Of a stretch of DNA of 29,168 nt, positions 8,190 through 15,111 are shown in pieces. Location: positions 1 through 29,168 of the forward strand of contig JAZTWZ010000106.1 in assembly GCA_045636165.1 (NCBI GenBank), read 5' to 3'. The translations under genes were made by a program, and so were the position numbers. The stretch's first letter is position 1; every line of letters starts with the position of its first letter. Under the pieces are notes generated by a model. It ran no database searches, was not told the DNA's origin, and saw only the letters and a list, made by a program, of their open reading frames with translations. This stretch comes from SIG480 sp045636165 (lineage in GTDB: Bacteria; Bacillota; Clostridia; Oscillospirales; JAAYXM01).

Positions 8190-9323
8190 TTAGAGAGTAA
8201 GTGCGCTCTCTTCTTTTCTTGTCCAGCCGCCGTCGCCCATATAAGCTGCAGGAAGAGCTCTCGGAGTCTCGAAAGTAGATTCCATCTTGTATGTCTCGCC
8301 TGATTCTGCACTGCCGATGATGCCGTGCATAAGCTCGAATACATGGAATGCCATTTCCTTGCTTGCGCGGTTCTTTCTGCCCTTGATGATGGACCAAGCC
8401 ATTTCAGCAGCACCAACGCCACGAGAGTTTTCAGCAAAACCGTGTGTAAGCGGGAATTCAACCTTTCCGCTTCCTGTCTTCTGGATGTAAACGGGGTTGC
8501 CGAACTCGTTCGGGTTACCCATATAAACGATACCGTCTGTACCGTAGATTTCAAGACCGTATGTCTCGTCGAGGATGCAGTCAGAGTTCATGTGGAGAGT
8601 TCCGAGAACGCCGTTTGCATACTTCATTGTAGCCGTGATGACATTTGCATCTTCAAGCTTGTAATCTTCGCCGTAGTTCGGAGCGCCTACGCGTGTGTTT
8701 GTGCGGTCAGGATCGTTAATTGCAGTGAAAGCAGAAACTGCTTCAACCGGACCGAGGATAGCAGCAAGAGCTGTGAGGTAGTAACCGCCCATATCGAAGC
8801 CGATACCGCCACCGCGCTTGCAGAGATGAGTAAGGAACCCAGCGTAGATGCCGTAGTTACGGCTGATGGAAGCTCTGCAGGAAACAGGCTTGCCGATGAG
8901 ACCTGATTCAACAATATACTTTGCAGTCTGAACGCTTGCGCCGAGGAAGGTGTCGGGAGCAACGCCGAGGTAAAGACCCTTTGCGTTTGCAAGCTCAACA
9001 AGCTCCTTGCCCTGCCAGAGTTCAACAGCAATCATCTTCTCTGAGAAGACATGCTTTCCTGCCTCAAGGCACTGCTTGATAACAGGGTAGTGTGCTGCAG
9101 GGATAGTGAGGTTGATGACCATATCGATTGATGAATCAGCACAGATTTCATCAAGAGTCATAGCCTTGCAACCGTATTTTTCTGCGCTCTGCTGCATTCT
9201 TTCAACCATAAGGTCGCTGCAGGCAGCAAGCTCTAAAATCTGAAATTTACCGCTTGTGATGTTGGTCATATAAATATCGCTGATGCTTCCGCATCCGATG
9301 ACCGCAACTCTGAGTTTTTCCAT
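8190..9323 (-). CDS. Gfo/Idh/MocA family NAD(P)-dependent oxidoreductase
   Basis: 377-residue dehydrogenase-like protein. The N-terminal Rossmann fold starts with VAVIGCGSISD, continues with INLTIPAAHY and GKHVFSEKM, whose Glu-Lys pair is the conserved dinucleotide-site motif of the family. The C-terminal alpha/beta domain holds GGGIGFDMGGYYLTALAAI, matching the usual substrate-side GG-D-G-H region, but with Tyr where many members have His. Members oxidise or reduce sugars, inositols and related polyols; the substrate cannot be told from sequence. SD AAGGAG lies 8 bases before the ATG, and the gene has its own strong promoter (9364-9392). It sits just after the glycosyltransferase gene on the same strand with no terminator between, so read-through is possible. 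Only about 30% of similarity is expected to the second family member at 16164-17312; they do not look like recent duplicates. Confidence 0.9.
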   Translation of the reverse strand: MEKLRVAVIGCGSISDIYMTNITSGKFQILELAACSDLMVERMQQSAEKYGCKAMTLDEICADSSIDMVINLTIPAAHYPVIKQCLEAGKHVFSEKMIAVELWQGKELVELANAKGLYLGVAPDTFLGASVQTAKYIVESGLIGKPVSCRASISRNYGIYAGFLTHLCKRGGGIGFDMGGYYLTALAAILGPVEAVSAFTAINDPDRTNTRVGAPNYGEDYKLEDANVITATMKYANGVLGTLHMNSDCILDETYGLEIYGTDGIVYMGNPNEFGNPVYIQKTGSGKVEFPLTHGFAENSRGVGAAEMAWSIIKGRKNRASKEMAFHVFELMHGIIGSAESGETYKMESTFETPRALPAAYMGDGGWTRKEESALTL

Positions 9324-9363
9324 TATATTCTCTCCTTTTTATTCTGTATGTATTACTTATAAT

Positions 9364-9392
9364 ATAATACAACATAAAACGGGTTTCGTCAA
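9364..9392 (-). promoter_or_regulatory. Promoter of the Gfo/Idh gene
   Basis: On the minus strand TTGACG (9392-9387), a 17-bp spacer and TATTAT (9369-9364). It lies directly downstream of the glycosyltransferase stop codon and about 40 bases before the start codon. Confidence 0.75.
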
Positions 9393-9399
9393 GGATGAG

Positions 9400-10581
9400 C
9401 TACATTCTATCACTACAAACCTGCAGTATTTTATCAGCAGCCCCTGCGGCGCCGGAAGAGGCTTTAAAACCTTCGGCAATCTTAGCGGCATTTTGTTTGT
9501 AAGAGTTGTTGTTTAACACCTCGTTTACTGCGCTTGAAACAGAAACAGCATCTGCCTTATGGGGGCTTAGGCCTGCACCAAGCTCTGAAACGCGTTCCGC
9601 AACACCTTTTTGCTCCGTTGTCTGCGGCAGCATAACGAGCGGAACTTCAAAATATAAACTTTCGCTTGCGCTGTTCATTCCGCAATGTGAAACAAATACA
9701 TCTGCCGCCTTAAGTACGGCAATCTGGTCAACATGCGGAAAGACTGATATGTTGCGAGGGAGTTCTCCGAAATCGCCCAAGGACACCAGATTTCCAACAG
9801 ACATTATAACCTGATAATCTGTATCTTTGAAAGCCGCGATGCAAGCTTTGTAAAACGGCATCATATCATTGTTGACGGTTCCCATTGATATATAAATCAG
9901 TTTATCGCGCGTTTTTTCAATTTCGTCGGTAGCAGGTCGGATAGAAGGACCGACAAATGCATACTTTTCTGAAAATGTTTCTGAACACGGCTGGAACTGG
10001 GGAGAGGTATAAACAATCGTATGAGTATTATCATCACTACCAATGATATCGAGAATATTTGTAACAGGATACCCTTTACTTTTAAGTCGTTTGATTTGCT
10101 TTGAGGTCTTGGGGAGTGAGATAATTACCTTCAATAAATCTCCGATACCTTGTTTCATAACCCTTGCTGAATGTTGATTGAAAGCAAAGGTTGTAGTTGA
10201 AGAGACAAAAGGAATACCAAGCTTTATTGCAACTGCCTTTCCCCATAGTGCCATTGAGTCTGCCACTATGCAATCAGGCTTAAGCTTTTCCATTTCTCTG
10301 CATACCTTGTCATCAAGAGCCAATGTGGTATCCACGAGTATCTTTGTAGAAAAGGCAAGATCCTTTCCAACACGGGCAGAATCTTTGGCACTTAGTTTCT
10401 GCTCCGTATCATAATCATCGCAGGATATAAATGTTGCACCTGTTTCCTCAATTTTTTCGCGCATTGAGTTATATGAATAGTAGAAAACCTCGTGTCCGCG
10501 AGAGATTAATTCTTTTACAACTCCGAGGGTAGGGTTGGTGTGTCCGTGTGCAGGAATAGAAAAGAAAACTATTTTGCTCAT
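9400..10581 (-). CDS. MGT-family UDP-glycosyltransferase (GT1)
   Basis: 393-residue GT-B fold glycosyltransferase. The N-terminal acceptor domain begins with IVFFSIPAHGHTNPTLG, the typical start of macrolide-type glycosyltransferases. The C-terminal donor domain has HVDQIAVLKAADVFVSHCG followed by MNSASESLYFEVPLVMLPQ and a Glu-Gln pair, the UDP-sugar binding signature; the usual HGG is HCG here. No signal peptide or membrane helix is visible. Relatives glycosylate macrolides, flavonoids, lipids and other small hydrophobic acceptors, sometimes as detoxification. The start codon has GAGGGA upstream. It lies 16 bases after the AbrB-like gene and is presumably transcribed from the promoter in front of that gene, so it would be controlled by the same operator. 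Acceptor and sugar donor are unknown. Confidence 0.88.
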   Translation of the reverse strand: MSKIVFFSIPAHGHTNPTLGVVKELISRGHEVFYYSYNSMREKIEETGATFISCDDYDTEQKLSAKDSARVGKDLAFSTKILVDTTLALDDKVCREMEKLKPDCIVADSMALWGKAVAIKLGIPFVSSTTTFAFNQHSARVMKQGIGDLLKVIISLPKTSKQIKRLKSKGYPVTNILDIIGSDDNTHTIVYTSPQFQPCSETFSEKYAFVGPSIRPATDEIEKTRDKLIYISMGTVNNDMMPFYKACIAAFKDTDYQVIMSVGNLVSLGDFGELPRNISVFPHVDQIAVLKAADVFVSHCGMNSASESLYFEVPLVMLPQTTEQKGVAERVSELGAGLSPHKADAVSVSSAVNEVLNNNSYKQNAAKIAEGFKASSGAAGAADKILQVCSDRM

Positions 10582-10597
10582 ATCGCGTCCCTCTATT

Positions 10598-10807
10598 TTA
10601 ATCTTCTATCTCAGAAAAAATATGCTTGATATACTCTTTCTGATTTTCCTTCGGAAGAATAGCTATTCCTTTTTCTTTATCTCCAAGAACCAAAATTTCA
10701 TCGCCCGGTTGAAGGTCAAATAACTCTCTTGCTTGTTTTGGAATAACAAACTGTCCCTTTTCGCCGATTTTGACCATCCAGGCATATTTTCCTTCATGTA
10801 TATCCAT
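10598..10807 (-). CDS. AbrB/MazE/SpoVT-type DNA-binding protein
   Basis: 69-residue swapped-hairpin beta-barrel protein. The family core is clear: VKIGEKGQFVIPKQARELF, then LQPGDEILVLGDKEKGIAIL. The C-terminal tail EYIKHIFSEIED is short and helical. Proteins of this size act as dimeric DNA-binding regulators, either as antitoxins or as stand-alone repressors; no toxin gene follows, so a stand-alone regulator is favoured. SD AGGGAGA precedes the ATG. Its promoter carries an inverted repeat over the -10 (10821-10849), the expected arrangement for autoregulation. The glycosyltransferase gene follows after 16 bases and would be co-regulated. Confidence 0.88.
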   Translation of the reverse strand: MDIHEGKYAWMVKIGEKGQFVIPKQARELFDLQPGDEILVLGDKEKGIAILPKENQKEYIKHIFSEIED

Positions 10808-10820
10808 ATCCGATTCTCCC

Positions 10821-10849
10821 TAGTATGATTAGTATGAATAATCATACTA
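10821..10849. promoter_or_regulatory. Inverted-repeat operator over the abrB-like promoter
   Basis: Perfect 11-bp arms TAGTATGATTA (10821-10831) and TAATCATACTA (10839-10849) flank a 7-bp spacer. The octamer TAGTATGA occurs three times: at 10821 and 10830 on the plus strand, and at 10842-10849 on the minus strand. The repeat covers the -10 and probable start of the minus-strand promoter, so a bound protein should repress. Candidate binders are the AbrB-like protein itself and the adjacent TetR protein. Confidence 0.75.
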
Positions 10850-10869
10850 CAATTTTCCGAGAATGTCAA
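10841..10869 (-). promoter_or_regulatory. Promoter of the abrB-like/glycosyltransferase operon
   Basis: On the minus strand a perfect TTGACA (10869-10864), a 17-bp spacer and TATGAT (10846-10841). The TGA of the -35 is the stop codon of the upstream tetR gene. The -10 lies inside the inverted repeat. Confidence 0.85.
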
Positions 10870-11426
10870 CAGGCAGATAAGGCGAGAAGAAAATACTCCG
10901 TTATCTCTTCGGGTGACTCTTTTTTGCCGTTTTCTATCCACCACCTTATGGTTTCGACAAAGGTAGAAGAGATATGGTTTATAAGAAAACTCTCGGGTAA
11001 TTTTCCTCGTTTATCAGGGTTAAATAAATCAAATTGTTGTTTTACAAGAACAGTTAAATTCTCTTTGAAGTATTTGAGAAACAGGTCGTTATTTCTGCAG
11101 GAGAGCAGACGGAGAATATTGTTGTCGTTTTTCTGCAGGTGATTGAATAAATGCAGGAAAACAGAGGACGGCGCTTCGCATTCAAAAATATGCTTGTGGT
11201 CTGATTTTTTCTCGTTTACAGAGTCAAAAATATGGCAAAAAAGCTCGTTGCACAGTTCCTTTAAAAGAAAATCTTTTGTTTCGAAATGCGCGTAGAAGGT
11301 GGCGCGACCTATATCAGCAGCATCGATAATTTCACCGACGGTAATCTGCTCGAAGCTTTTTATTGATAATAACTCGATGAAAGATTTGAAAATTGCCTCT
11401 CGTGTTTTTCGCTTTCTTCTGTCCAT
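10866..11426 (-). CDS. TetR/AcrR family transcriptional regulator
   Basis: 186-residue one-component repressor. The N-terminal helix-turn-helix domain reads ITVGEIIDAADIGRATFYAHF (two parts: ITVGEIIDAADIG, then RATFYAHFETKDFLL), a strong TetR match. The C-terminal ligand and dimer domain is helical and ends with IRWWIENGKKESPEE, resembling the TetR subgroup with a DhaS-like C-terminal domain. Start ATG 11426 is preferred over 11438 because GGAGG sits 5 bases before it and overlaps the codons after 11438. It is divergent from the CDF exporter gene and upstream of the AbrB-like gene, so either could be its target. The ligand is unknown. Confidence 0.9.
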   Translation of the reverse strand: MDRRKRKTREAIFKSFIELLSIKSFEQITVGEIIDAADIGRATFYAHFETKDFLLKELCNELFCHIFDSVNEKKSDHKHIFECEAPSSVFLHLFNHLQKNDNNILRLLSCRNNDLFLKYFKENLTVLVKQQFDLFNPDKRGKLPESFLINHISSTFVETIRWWIENGKKESPEEITEYFLLALSAC

Positions 11427-11522
11427 ATTTTCCTCCATACAAATTTCTGATTTTGTTCAGTATCGAATTTCTGATGAGAATTGCATATTGTTTCGGGGGA
11501 GTGTTCTGATAGAATCTTTATT

Positions 11523-11535
11523 GAACAATGTGTTC
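11523..11535. promoter_or_regulatory. Small palindrome between tetR and the CDF gene (candidate operator)
   Basis: GAACA-ATG-TGTTC forms a 5-bp dyad about 55 bases before the CDF start, in the 163-base divergent spacer. The same spacer holds three copies of TTCTGAT (11445, 11469, 11504). I see no convincing -35/-10 pair on either strand here. A TetR site is plausible but unproven. Confidence 0.35.
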
Positions 11536-11589
11536 GGTAATGAATTTATTGTATCATAATTTTTAATTTTCATCAACGAGGTGTAAGCT

Positions 11590-12468
11590 ATGAAAACAGA
11601 GAAAAATATTTTAATTGCATTTATTCTGAACCTTGCCTTTTCCATTTTTGGCTTTGTCGGCGGAATTTTCAGTGGAAGTGTAGCGATTCTGTCTGATGCG
11701 CTGCATGATTTGGGCGACGCCGCAAGTATCGGTTTGTCATACTTTTTTGAGCGGAAGAGTAGGAGAGGAGCAGATGAAAGCTACACTTACGGATACGGAA
11801 GGTTCTCGGTTCTTGGAGGCGTTATAACAACTCTGATTCTTATTATAGGTTCGGTTGCAGTGATTTTTAACGCCGTAAAAAGAGTAATTTCGCCGAGCCA
11901 GATAAATTATGACGGAATGATAGTTTTTGCTCTTGTTGGGGTATGTGTGAATTTTGCGGCGGCATATTTTACGCGTGAAAATGGTTCGGTAAATCAGAGA
12001 GCGATAAATCTTCATCTGCTTGAGGATGTTCTCGGTTGGGCGGTCGTGCTTGTCGGCGCAGTAATAATGAGGTTTACTGATATTTCTGTTATTGATCCAT
12101 TTATGTCAATCGGGGTATCTCTTTTTATTCTCATAAGTGCTATAAGAAATTTAAAAGAAGCGCTTGATTTATTTCTCGAGAAAACACCCTGCGGAATCGA
12201 GGTTGAAAAAATAAAATCACGGCTGCTTGCGATTTACGGAGTTTTGGATGTTCACCACATCCATATATGGAGTCTTGACGGAAGAAAGACTTATGCAACG
12301 ATGCATATAGTAACGAATTCAGATTCCGGTGTAAAGAAAAAGGTGAGGGGAGAACTGGAGAATATGGGCATCACTCACACGACGATTGAAGTAGAAACTG
12401 AAGACGAGGAGTGTGAAGAAAAGGTCTGCAATACAGAGCTTTGTATGCATCACCACCATCATCACTGA
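11590..12468 (+). CDS. Cation diffusion facilitator family metal exporter
   Basis: 292-residue CDF-family exporter (CzcD/ZitB-like), moving Zn2+ or a similar divalent cation out of the cytosol in exchange for protons. About six membrane helices precede a cytoplasmic C-terminal domain. Helix 2 carries LSDALHDLGDA and helix 5 HLLEDVLGW. These give the His/Asp transport site: an HxxxD pair in helix 2 and another in helix 5, an arrangement seen in zinc transporters. The C-terminal domain has the conserved DVHHIHIWSLDG. The protein ends in Cys-rich CNTELCMHHHHHH, a natural six-histidine tail followed at once by the stop codon. It is divergent from tetR, which may respond to metal or toxin. The stop codon's last base is also the first base of the 310-bp foldback element. 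Confidence 0.92.
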   Translation: MKTEKNILIAFILNLAFSIFGFVGGIFSGSVAILSDALHDLGDAASIGLSYFFERKSRRGADESYTYGYGRFSVLGGVITTLILIIGSVAVIFNAVKRVISPSQINYDGMIVFALVGVCVNFAAAYFTRENGSVNQRAINLHLLEDVLGWAVVLVGAVIMRFTDISVIDPFMSIGVSLFILISAIRNLKEALDLFLEKTPCGIEVEKIKSRLLAIYGVLDVHHIHIWSLDGRKTYATMHIVTNSDSGVKKKVRGELENMGITHTTIEVETEDEECEEKVCNTELCMHHHHHH

Positions 12469-12544
12469 AAAAGCAGAGGCGAAGGCCACAGCCACATAAG
12501 GCAGTTTTGCCCTGAAAATCTGTCTTTTGGCGCATTTTCTCTCA

Positions 12545-12583
12545 AAAAAGGCAAGCAAACCGTCAGGTTATGCTTGCCTTTTT
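12545..12583. terminator. Terminator-like hairpin inside the foldback element
   Basis: A 13-bp perfect stem, AAAAAGGCAAGCA (12545-12557) and TGCTTGCCTTTTT (12571-12583), is extended by AACC/GGTT around the tetraloop GTCA with one bulged A. A and T tracts at the ends make it terminator-like on both strands. Confidence 0.75.
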
Positions 12584-12662
12584 CGCTTAAACTGCATCCA
12601 AAATCAAGATCTTCAGGGTGCAAGCAGTTTTGAATTGAGAAATTTTTCGTTTGGATAAATAT

Positions 12663-12700
12663 AAAAATTCCGGGCATACTGTCGTATTCCCGGAATTTTT
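12663..12700. terminator. Second terminator-like hairpin inside the foldback element
   Basis: A 12-bp perfect stem, AAAAATTCCGGG (12663-12674) and CCCGGAATTTTT (12689-12700), is extended after one mismatch by ATAC/GTAT around the tetraloop TGTC. It has the same architecture as the hairpin at 12545-12583 but a different sequence. Confidence 0.75.
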
Positions 12701-12778
12701 TGTGCAATACAAGCGGAAAATAGCCATTCAAAACCAATACTTCCTTATGCGGCTGTGGCCAATCGCCTCTGCTTTTTG

Positions 12779-13447
12779 TTATATCTTATATGCCTTTTCA
12801 GTGGGGAGTGCGAAGATTATTCCGTTTGCCGGGGTTGTTATGCCAAACTCGCTGTTTACATTCTCCATAATCTGCTTGCTCGTTTTCTGAGGAGCGAGGA
12901 TGAAGATTATTTCGCGCTCCGTGTTAACATTGCTGCCCTGAATGTTTGCAAACTGCTCTATATCTGCAAGTCTTCCTTTGAGAACCGTGCCACCCATAGC
13001 GCCTGCGTTTCTTGCAACCTGCATTACCTCGTCAACAAAGCCTTCGTTTATGGATATGATTATCAGATTGTTGTGATGTTCGTTTTTCATAGCAACCGTT
13101 CCTTTATCAAATGTTTTGTCGTTGTTGAAACTGAGAATTTCTGTCATAATTCTGTTTGTTGCAGAAACAGGCAGAACGATCATTAGTCCGCCGTACTTTG
13201 AGTGGCTTACAAAGGAAGAACCGAAGTTTGCCATCATATCACGGACCATGTTTTCAGCGCCGATGCTGATTATAATGTCCTTGTCGTGTGAGCCGAGGCC
13301 GAAAATATCCAGCATATCCGTCGGGGCAGTACCGAGACCTACGCATTGGAAATTGATGCGGATATTGAGTTGTTCAAGCTCCTTGATGAGCTTTTGTCCC
13401 TTGTCTCGTTCTACGATTGAAAGGAGAATCATGGGTCTCTTATTCAT
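12779..13447 (-). CDS. PII-like signalling protein, tandem-duplicated, paired with DUF1538
   Basis: 222-residue cytoplasmic protein with two PII-like (GlnB-fold) halves. The first (about 5-105) starts PMILLSIVERDKGQKLIKEL and ends YGGLMIVLPVSATNRI. The second (about 120-222) starts NNLIIISINEGFVDEVMQVA, contains GAMGGTVLKGR in the place of the PII T-loop region, and ends GIIFALPTEKA. PII proteins are normally about 110 residues and trimeric, so this one looks like a fused dimer of domains. No Tyr-51-type uridylylation site is evident. Start 13447 is chosen because GGAGG lies 9 bases upstream and gives the octamer overlap ATGAATAA with the DUF1538 stop. By analogy with GlnK-AmtB and SbtB-SbtA it probably senses a small molecule and gates the membrane partner; that is inference. 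Confidence 0.82.
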   Translation of the reverse strand: MNKRPMILLSIVERDKGQKLIKELEQLNIRINFQCVGLGTAPTDMLDIFGLGSHDKDIIISIGAENMVRDMMANFGSSFVSHSKYGGLMIVLPVSATNRIMTEILSFNNDKTFDKGTVAMKNEHHNNLIIISINEGFVDEVMQVARNAGAMGGTVLKGRLADIEQFANIQGSNVNTEREIIFILAPQKTSKQIMENVNSEFGITTPANGIIFALPTEKAYKI

Positions 13448-14966
13448 CTGACTCATCCTCCTCGTCAAAGAAAATTATATCATCCTCGAGCATACTGATA
13501 CCGGTGTGGAATTTTTTGAGAAGTCTTGCGTGCTTTCTTCTCTCGTACAGACCGAGAATCTGAATTGTTATGAGCGGAGTCATCGCAATCATCGCAACAA
13601 TACCGAATGCGTCCGTCATAAGATTGCCGCCAATAGCCTCGCACGCACCCATTGCAAACGGAAGCATAAATGTAGATGTCATAGGACCGCTTGCAACGCC
13701 TCCCGAGTCAAATGCGATACCCGTATAAACGCTCGGGACAAAGAAGCTTATGATAAGGGAAACTGCATAACCGAAAATTAGAAATGGCATAATCGGTATT
13801 CCTGTAAGAACGCGAAGCATTGATATACCAACGGAGATTGAAACACCGATAGAAAGGGCGAGTGCAACAGATTTCTGCGTAATCGCACCGTTTGTAACTT
13901 CACTGACCTGACGCTTGAGGGAGTGAACTGCAGGCTCGGCAGAAACAACGAAGAAGCCCATAAGCATACCGATAGGAATAAGCATAGACTTAAATGAACT
14001 TCCTGCAATCATCGCACCGATAAGTCTTCCTGCAGGCATAAAGCCGACATTTGCGCCTGTGAGGAACAGGACAAGCCCTATATAGGTATAGACAAAACCG
14101 ACGGACATACGCAATACATTATGTATGTGGAATCGTCTTGTTATGAGCTGTACTGCGATGAAAAGAAGAACAATAGGAACAAATGCGAATAAAATCTCTA
14201 TTGCGTATTTTGGGATAGCGATAAGAAACTCGCGGAAAGCATCTGTTGTTGTAACGATATCTGCTATTTCATAAGCTGAGGTTGCAGGGTGCGGCTTGAA
14301 TAAGATGCTCAGCAAGAGAACCGATAAAATCGGACCGATGCTGCAGAGGGCGACAAAACCGAAGCTCTGCTCGCTTGAGTGCTTGCCCTTGTTGGCAGCA
14401 AGACCTGCACCGAGTGCCATTATGAACGGAACGGTGATAGGTCCTGTTGTAACGCCGCCTGAGTCAAAGGCGGTTGCTAGAAAGTCTTTCGGTGCGAAAA
14501 ATGCAAGAATGATAATCACTGCGTAGAACACGAGGAGCAACGGGCGCAAAGAAAGCTCCTTTTTGCTTCTTATGAGAGTAATGCTGAGGAAAAGTCCGAC
14601 ACCTACAGCAACGCAGTAAATGAGAAGCGCGTTGGGGATAGTCGGTACCTGTTCGGCAAGAACCTGTAAGTCAGGCTCTGAAACAGTAATAAAAAAACCG
14701 ATGACGAAGCAGATTATGAGCGGAAGAAGAATCCACTTTCTTCTGCTTAAAGATCTTCCTATACCGTCACCGAGAGGTTCCATGGAAATTGTAGAGCCGA
14801 TTGTAAAGAAGCTCATTCCGAGAATCAGGAGAACTGTTCCGAAAATGAAAAGAACAAGAACACCTGCATCAAGCGCGACGCACGAAACGGATAAAAAAAG
14901 AACGATAAGTGCAATCGGCAGGACAGAGGTGAGTGATTCTTTGATTGAAGAAAAAATATGCGCCAT
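13440..14966 (-). CDS. DUF1538 integral membrane protein, internally duplicated
   Basis: 508-residue polytopic membrane protein with two DUF1538 repeats about 250 residues apart. The clearest repeated motif is FDSGGV(T/A)xGP(I/M)T, at residues 167 and 419. Others are SEPDLQVLAEQV (from 96) against AEPAVHSLKRQV (from 343), and the loop around GSTISMEPLG against GANVGFMPAG. The repeats run in the same direction. The C-terminal tail is acidic (FFDEEDESDE) and cytoplasmic by location. Start 14966 is preferred because GGAG is 9 bases upstream; ATG 14981 lacks an SD. The repeated Asp-Ser-Gly-Gly motifs in membrane segments suggest an ion or substrate path, so a transporter is likely. To my knowledge function is unassigned. 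It shares an operon, with overlapping stop and start, with the PII-like gene. Confidence 0.85.
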   Translation of the reverse strand: MAHIFSSIKESLTSVLPIALIVLFLSVSCVALDAGVLVLFIFGTVLLILGMSFFTIGSTISMEPLGDGIGRSLSRRKWILLPLIICFVIGFFITVSEPDLQVLAEQVPTIPNALLIYCVAVGVGLFLSITLIRSKKELSLRPLLLVFYAVIIILAFFAPKDFLATAFDSGGVTTGPITVPFIMALGAGLAANKGKHSSEQSFGFVALCSIGPILSVLLLSILFKPHPATSAYEIADIVTTTDAFREFLIAIPKYAIEILFAFVPIVLLFIAVQLITRRFHIHNVLRMSVGFVYTYIGLVLFLTGANVGFMPAGRLIGAMIAGSSFKSMLIPIGMLMGFFVVSAEPAVHSLKRQVSEVTNGAITQKSVALALSIGVSISVGISMLRVLTGIPIMPFLIFGYAVSLIISFFVPSVYTGIAFDSGGVASGPMTSTFMLPFAMGACEAIGGNLMTDAFGIVAMIAMTPLITIQILGLYERRKHARLLKKFHTGISMLEDDIIFFDEEDESDE

Positions 14967-15021
14967 TATAAAAAACTCCATTATCTGATATTGAAAAGTC
15001 TTATTATTATTTTACTTATTA

Positions 15022-15030
15022 AGTATATCA
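15022..15030 (-). promoter_or_regulatory. Extended -10 promoter of the DUF1538/PII-like operon
   Basis: On the minus strand TGATATACT (15030-15022) is an extended -10 (TGn plus TATACT) about 55 bases before the start at 14966. The -35 region is AT-rich without a good TTGACA match. Confidence 0.5.
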
Positions 15031-15075
15031 TTTTTTAGCGAAAAAGTAAATGAAGATAATGTTAAAAATATAAAA

Positions 15076-15104
15076 AATGAGTTCAGATTTGTTCCGAACT
15101 CATT
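15076..15104 (-). terminator. Rho-independent terminator of the galM operon
   Basis: The 9-bp stem AATGAGTTC (15076-15084) and GAACTCATT (15096-15104) has an 11-base loop. On the minus strand it is followed by a T-rich tract (15077-15072). It lies 8 bases after the galM stop. Confidence 0.85.
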
Positions 15105-15111
15105 GGAAATT

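Larger units (their letters stand above)
12468..12777. repeat. 310-bp non-coding foldback element with terminal inverted repeats
   Basis: The whole space between two convergent genes is one structured element. Its ends are inverted repeats of about 37 bp: 12468-12504 and 12741-12777, starting A5GCAGAGGCG, then GGCCACAGCC and CATAAGG, with a few mismatches and a 1-base bulge. Inside lie hairpins at 12514-12539 (weak), 12545-12583, 12589-12630 (7 bp plus a GGGTGCA/TGCATCC alternative) and 12663-12700. The outer arms themselves end in A5/T5 and would act as a bidirectional terminator. There is no credible reading frame and no obvious target-site duplication. It may be a MITE-like or BOX-like repeat, or a large folded RNA. 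Copy number in the genome cannot be seen here. Confidence 0.8.

Noticed and set aside
8325..8906. 193-codon plus-strand frame inside the Gfo/Idh gene
   Set aside because: It is antisense to a strong family match, rich in cysteine and valine as shadows of this gene type are, and has no SD.
10598..10807. Toxin-antitoxin pair with the AbrB-like protein as antitoxin
   Set aside because: The next gene is a glycosyltransferase, and no small toxin frame is present on either side.
12468..12777. IS element or transposon remnant
   Set aside because: No transposase fragment and no clear target-site duplication are visible, though a MITE-like origin stays open.
12462..12890. Open frames across the foldback element on both strands
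   Set aside because: They run through inverted-repeat and hairpin sequence, lack SD sites and overlap real genes at their ends.
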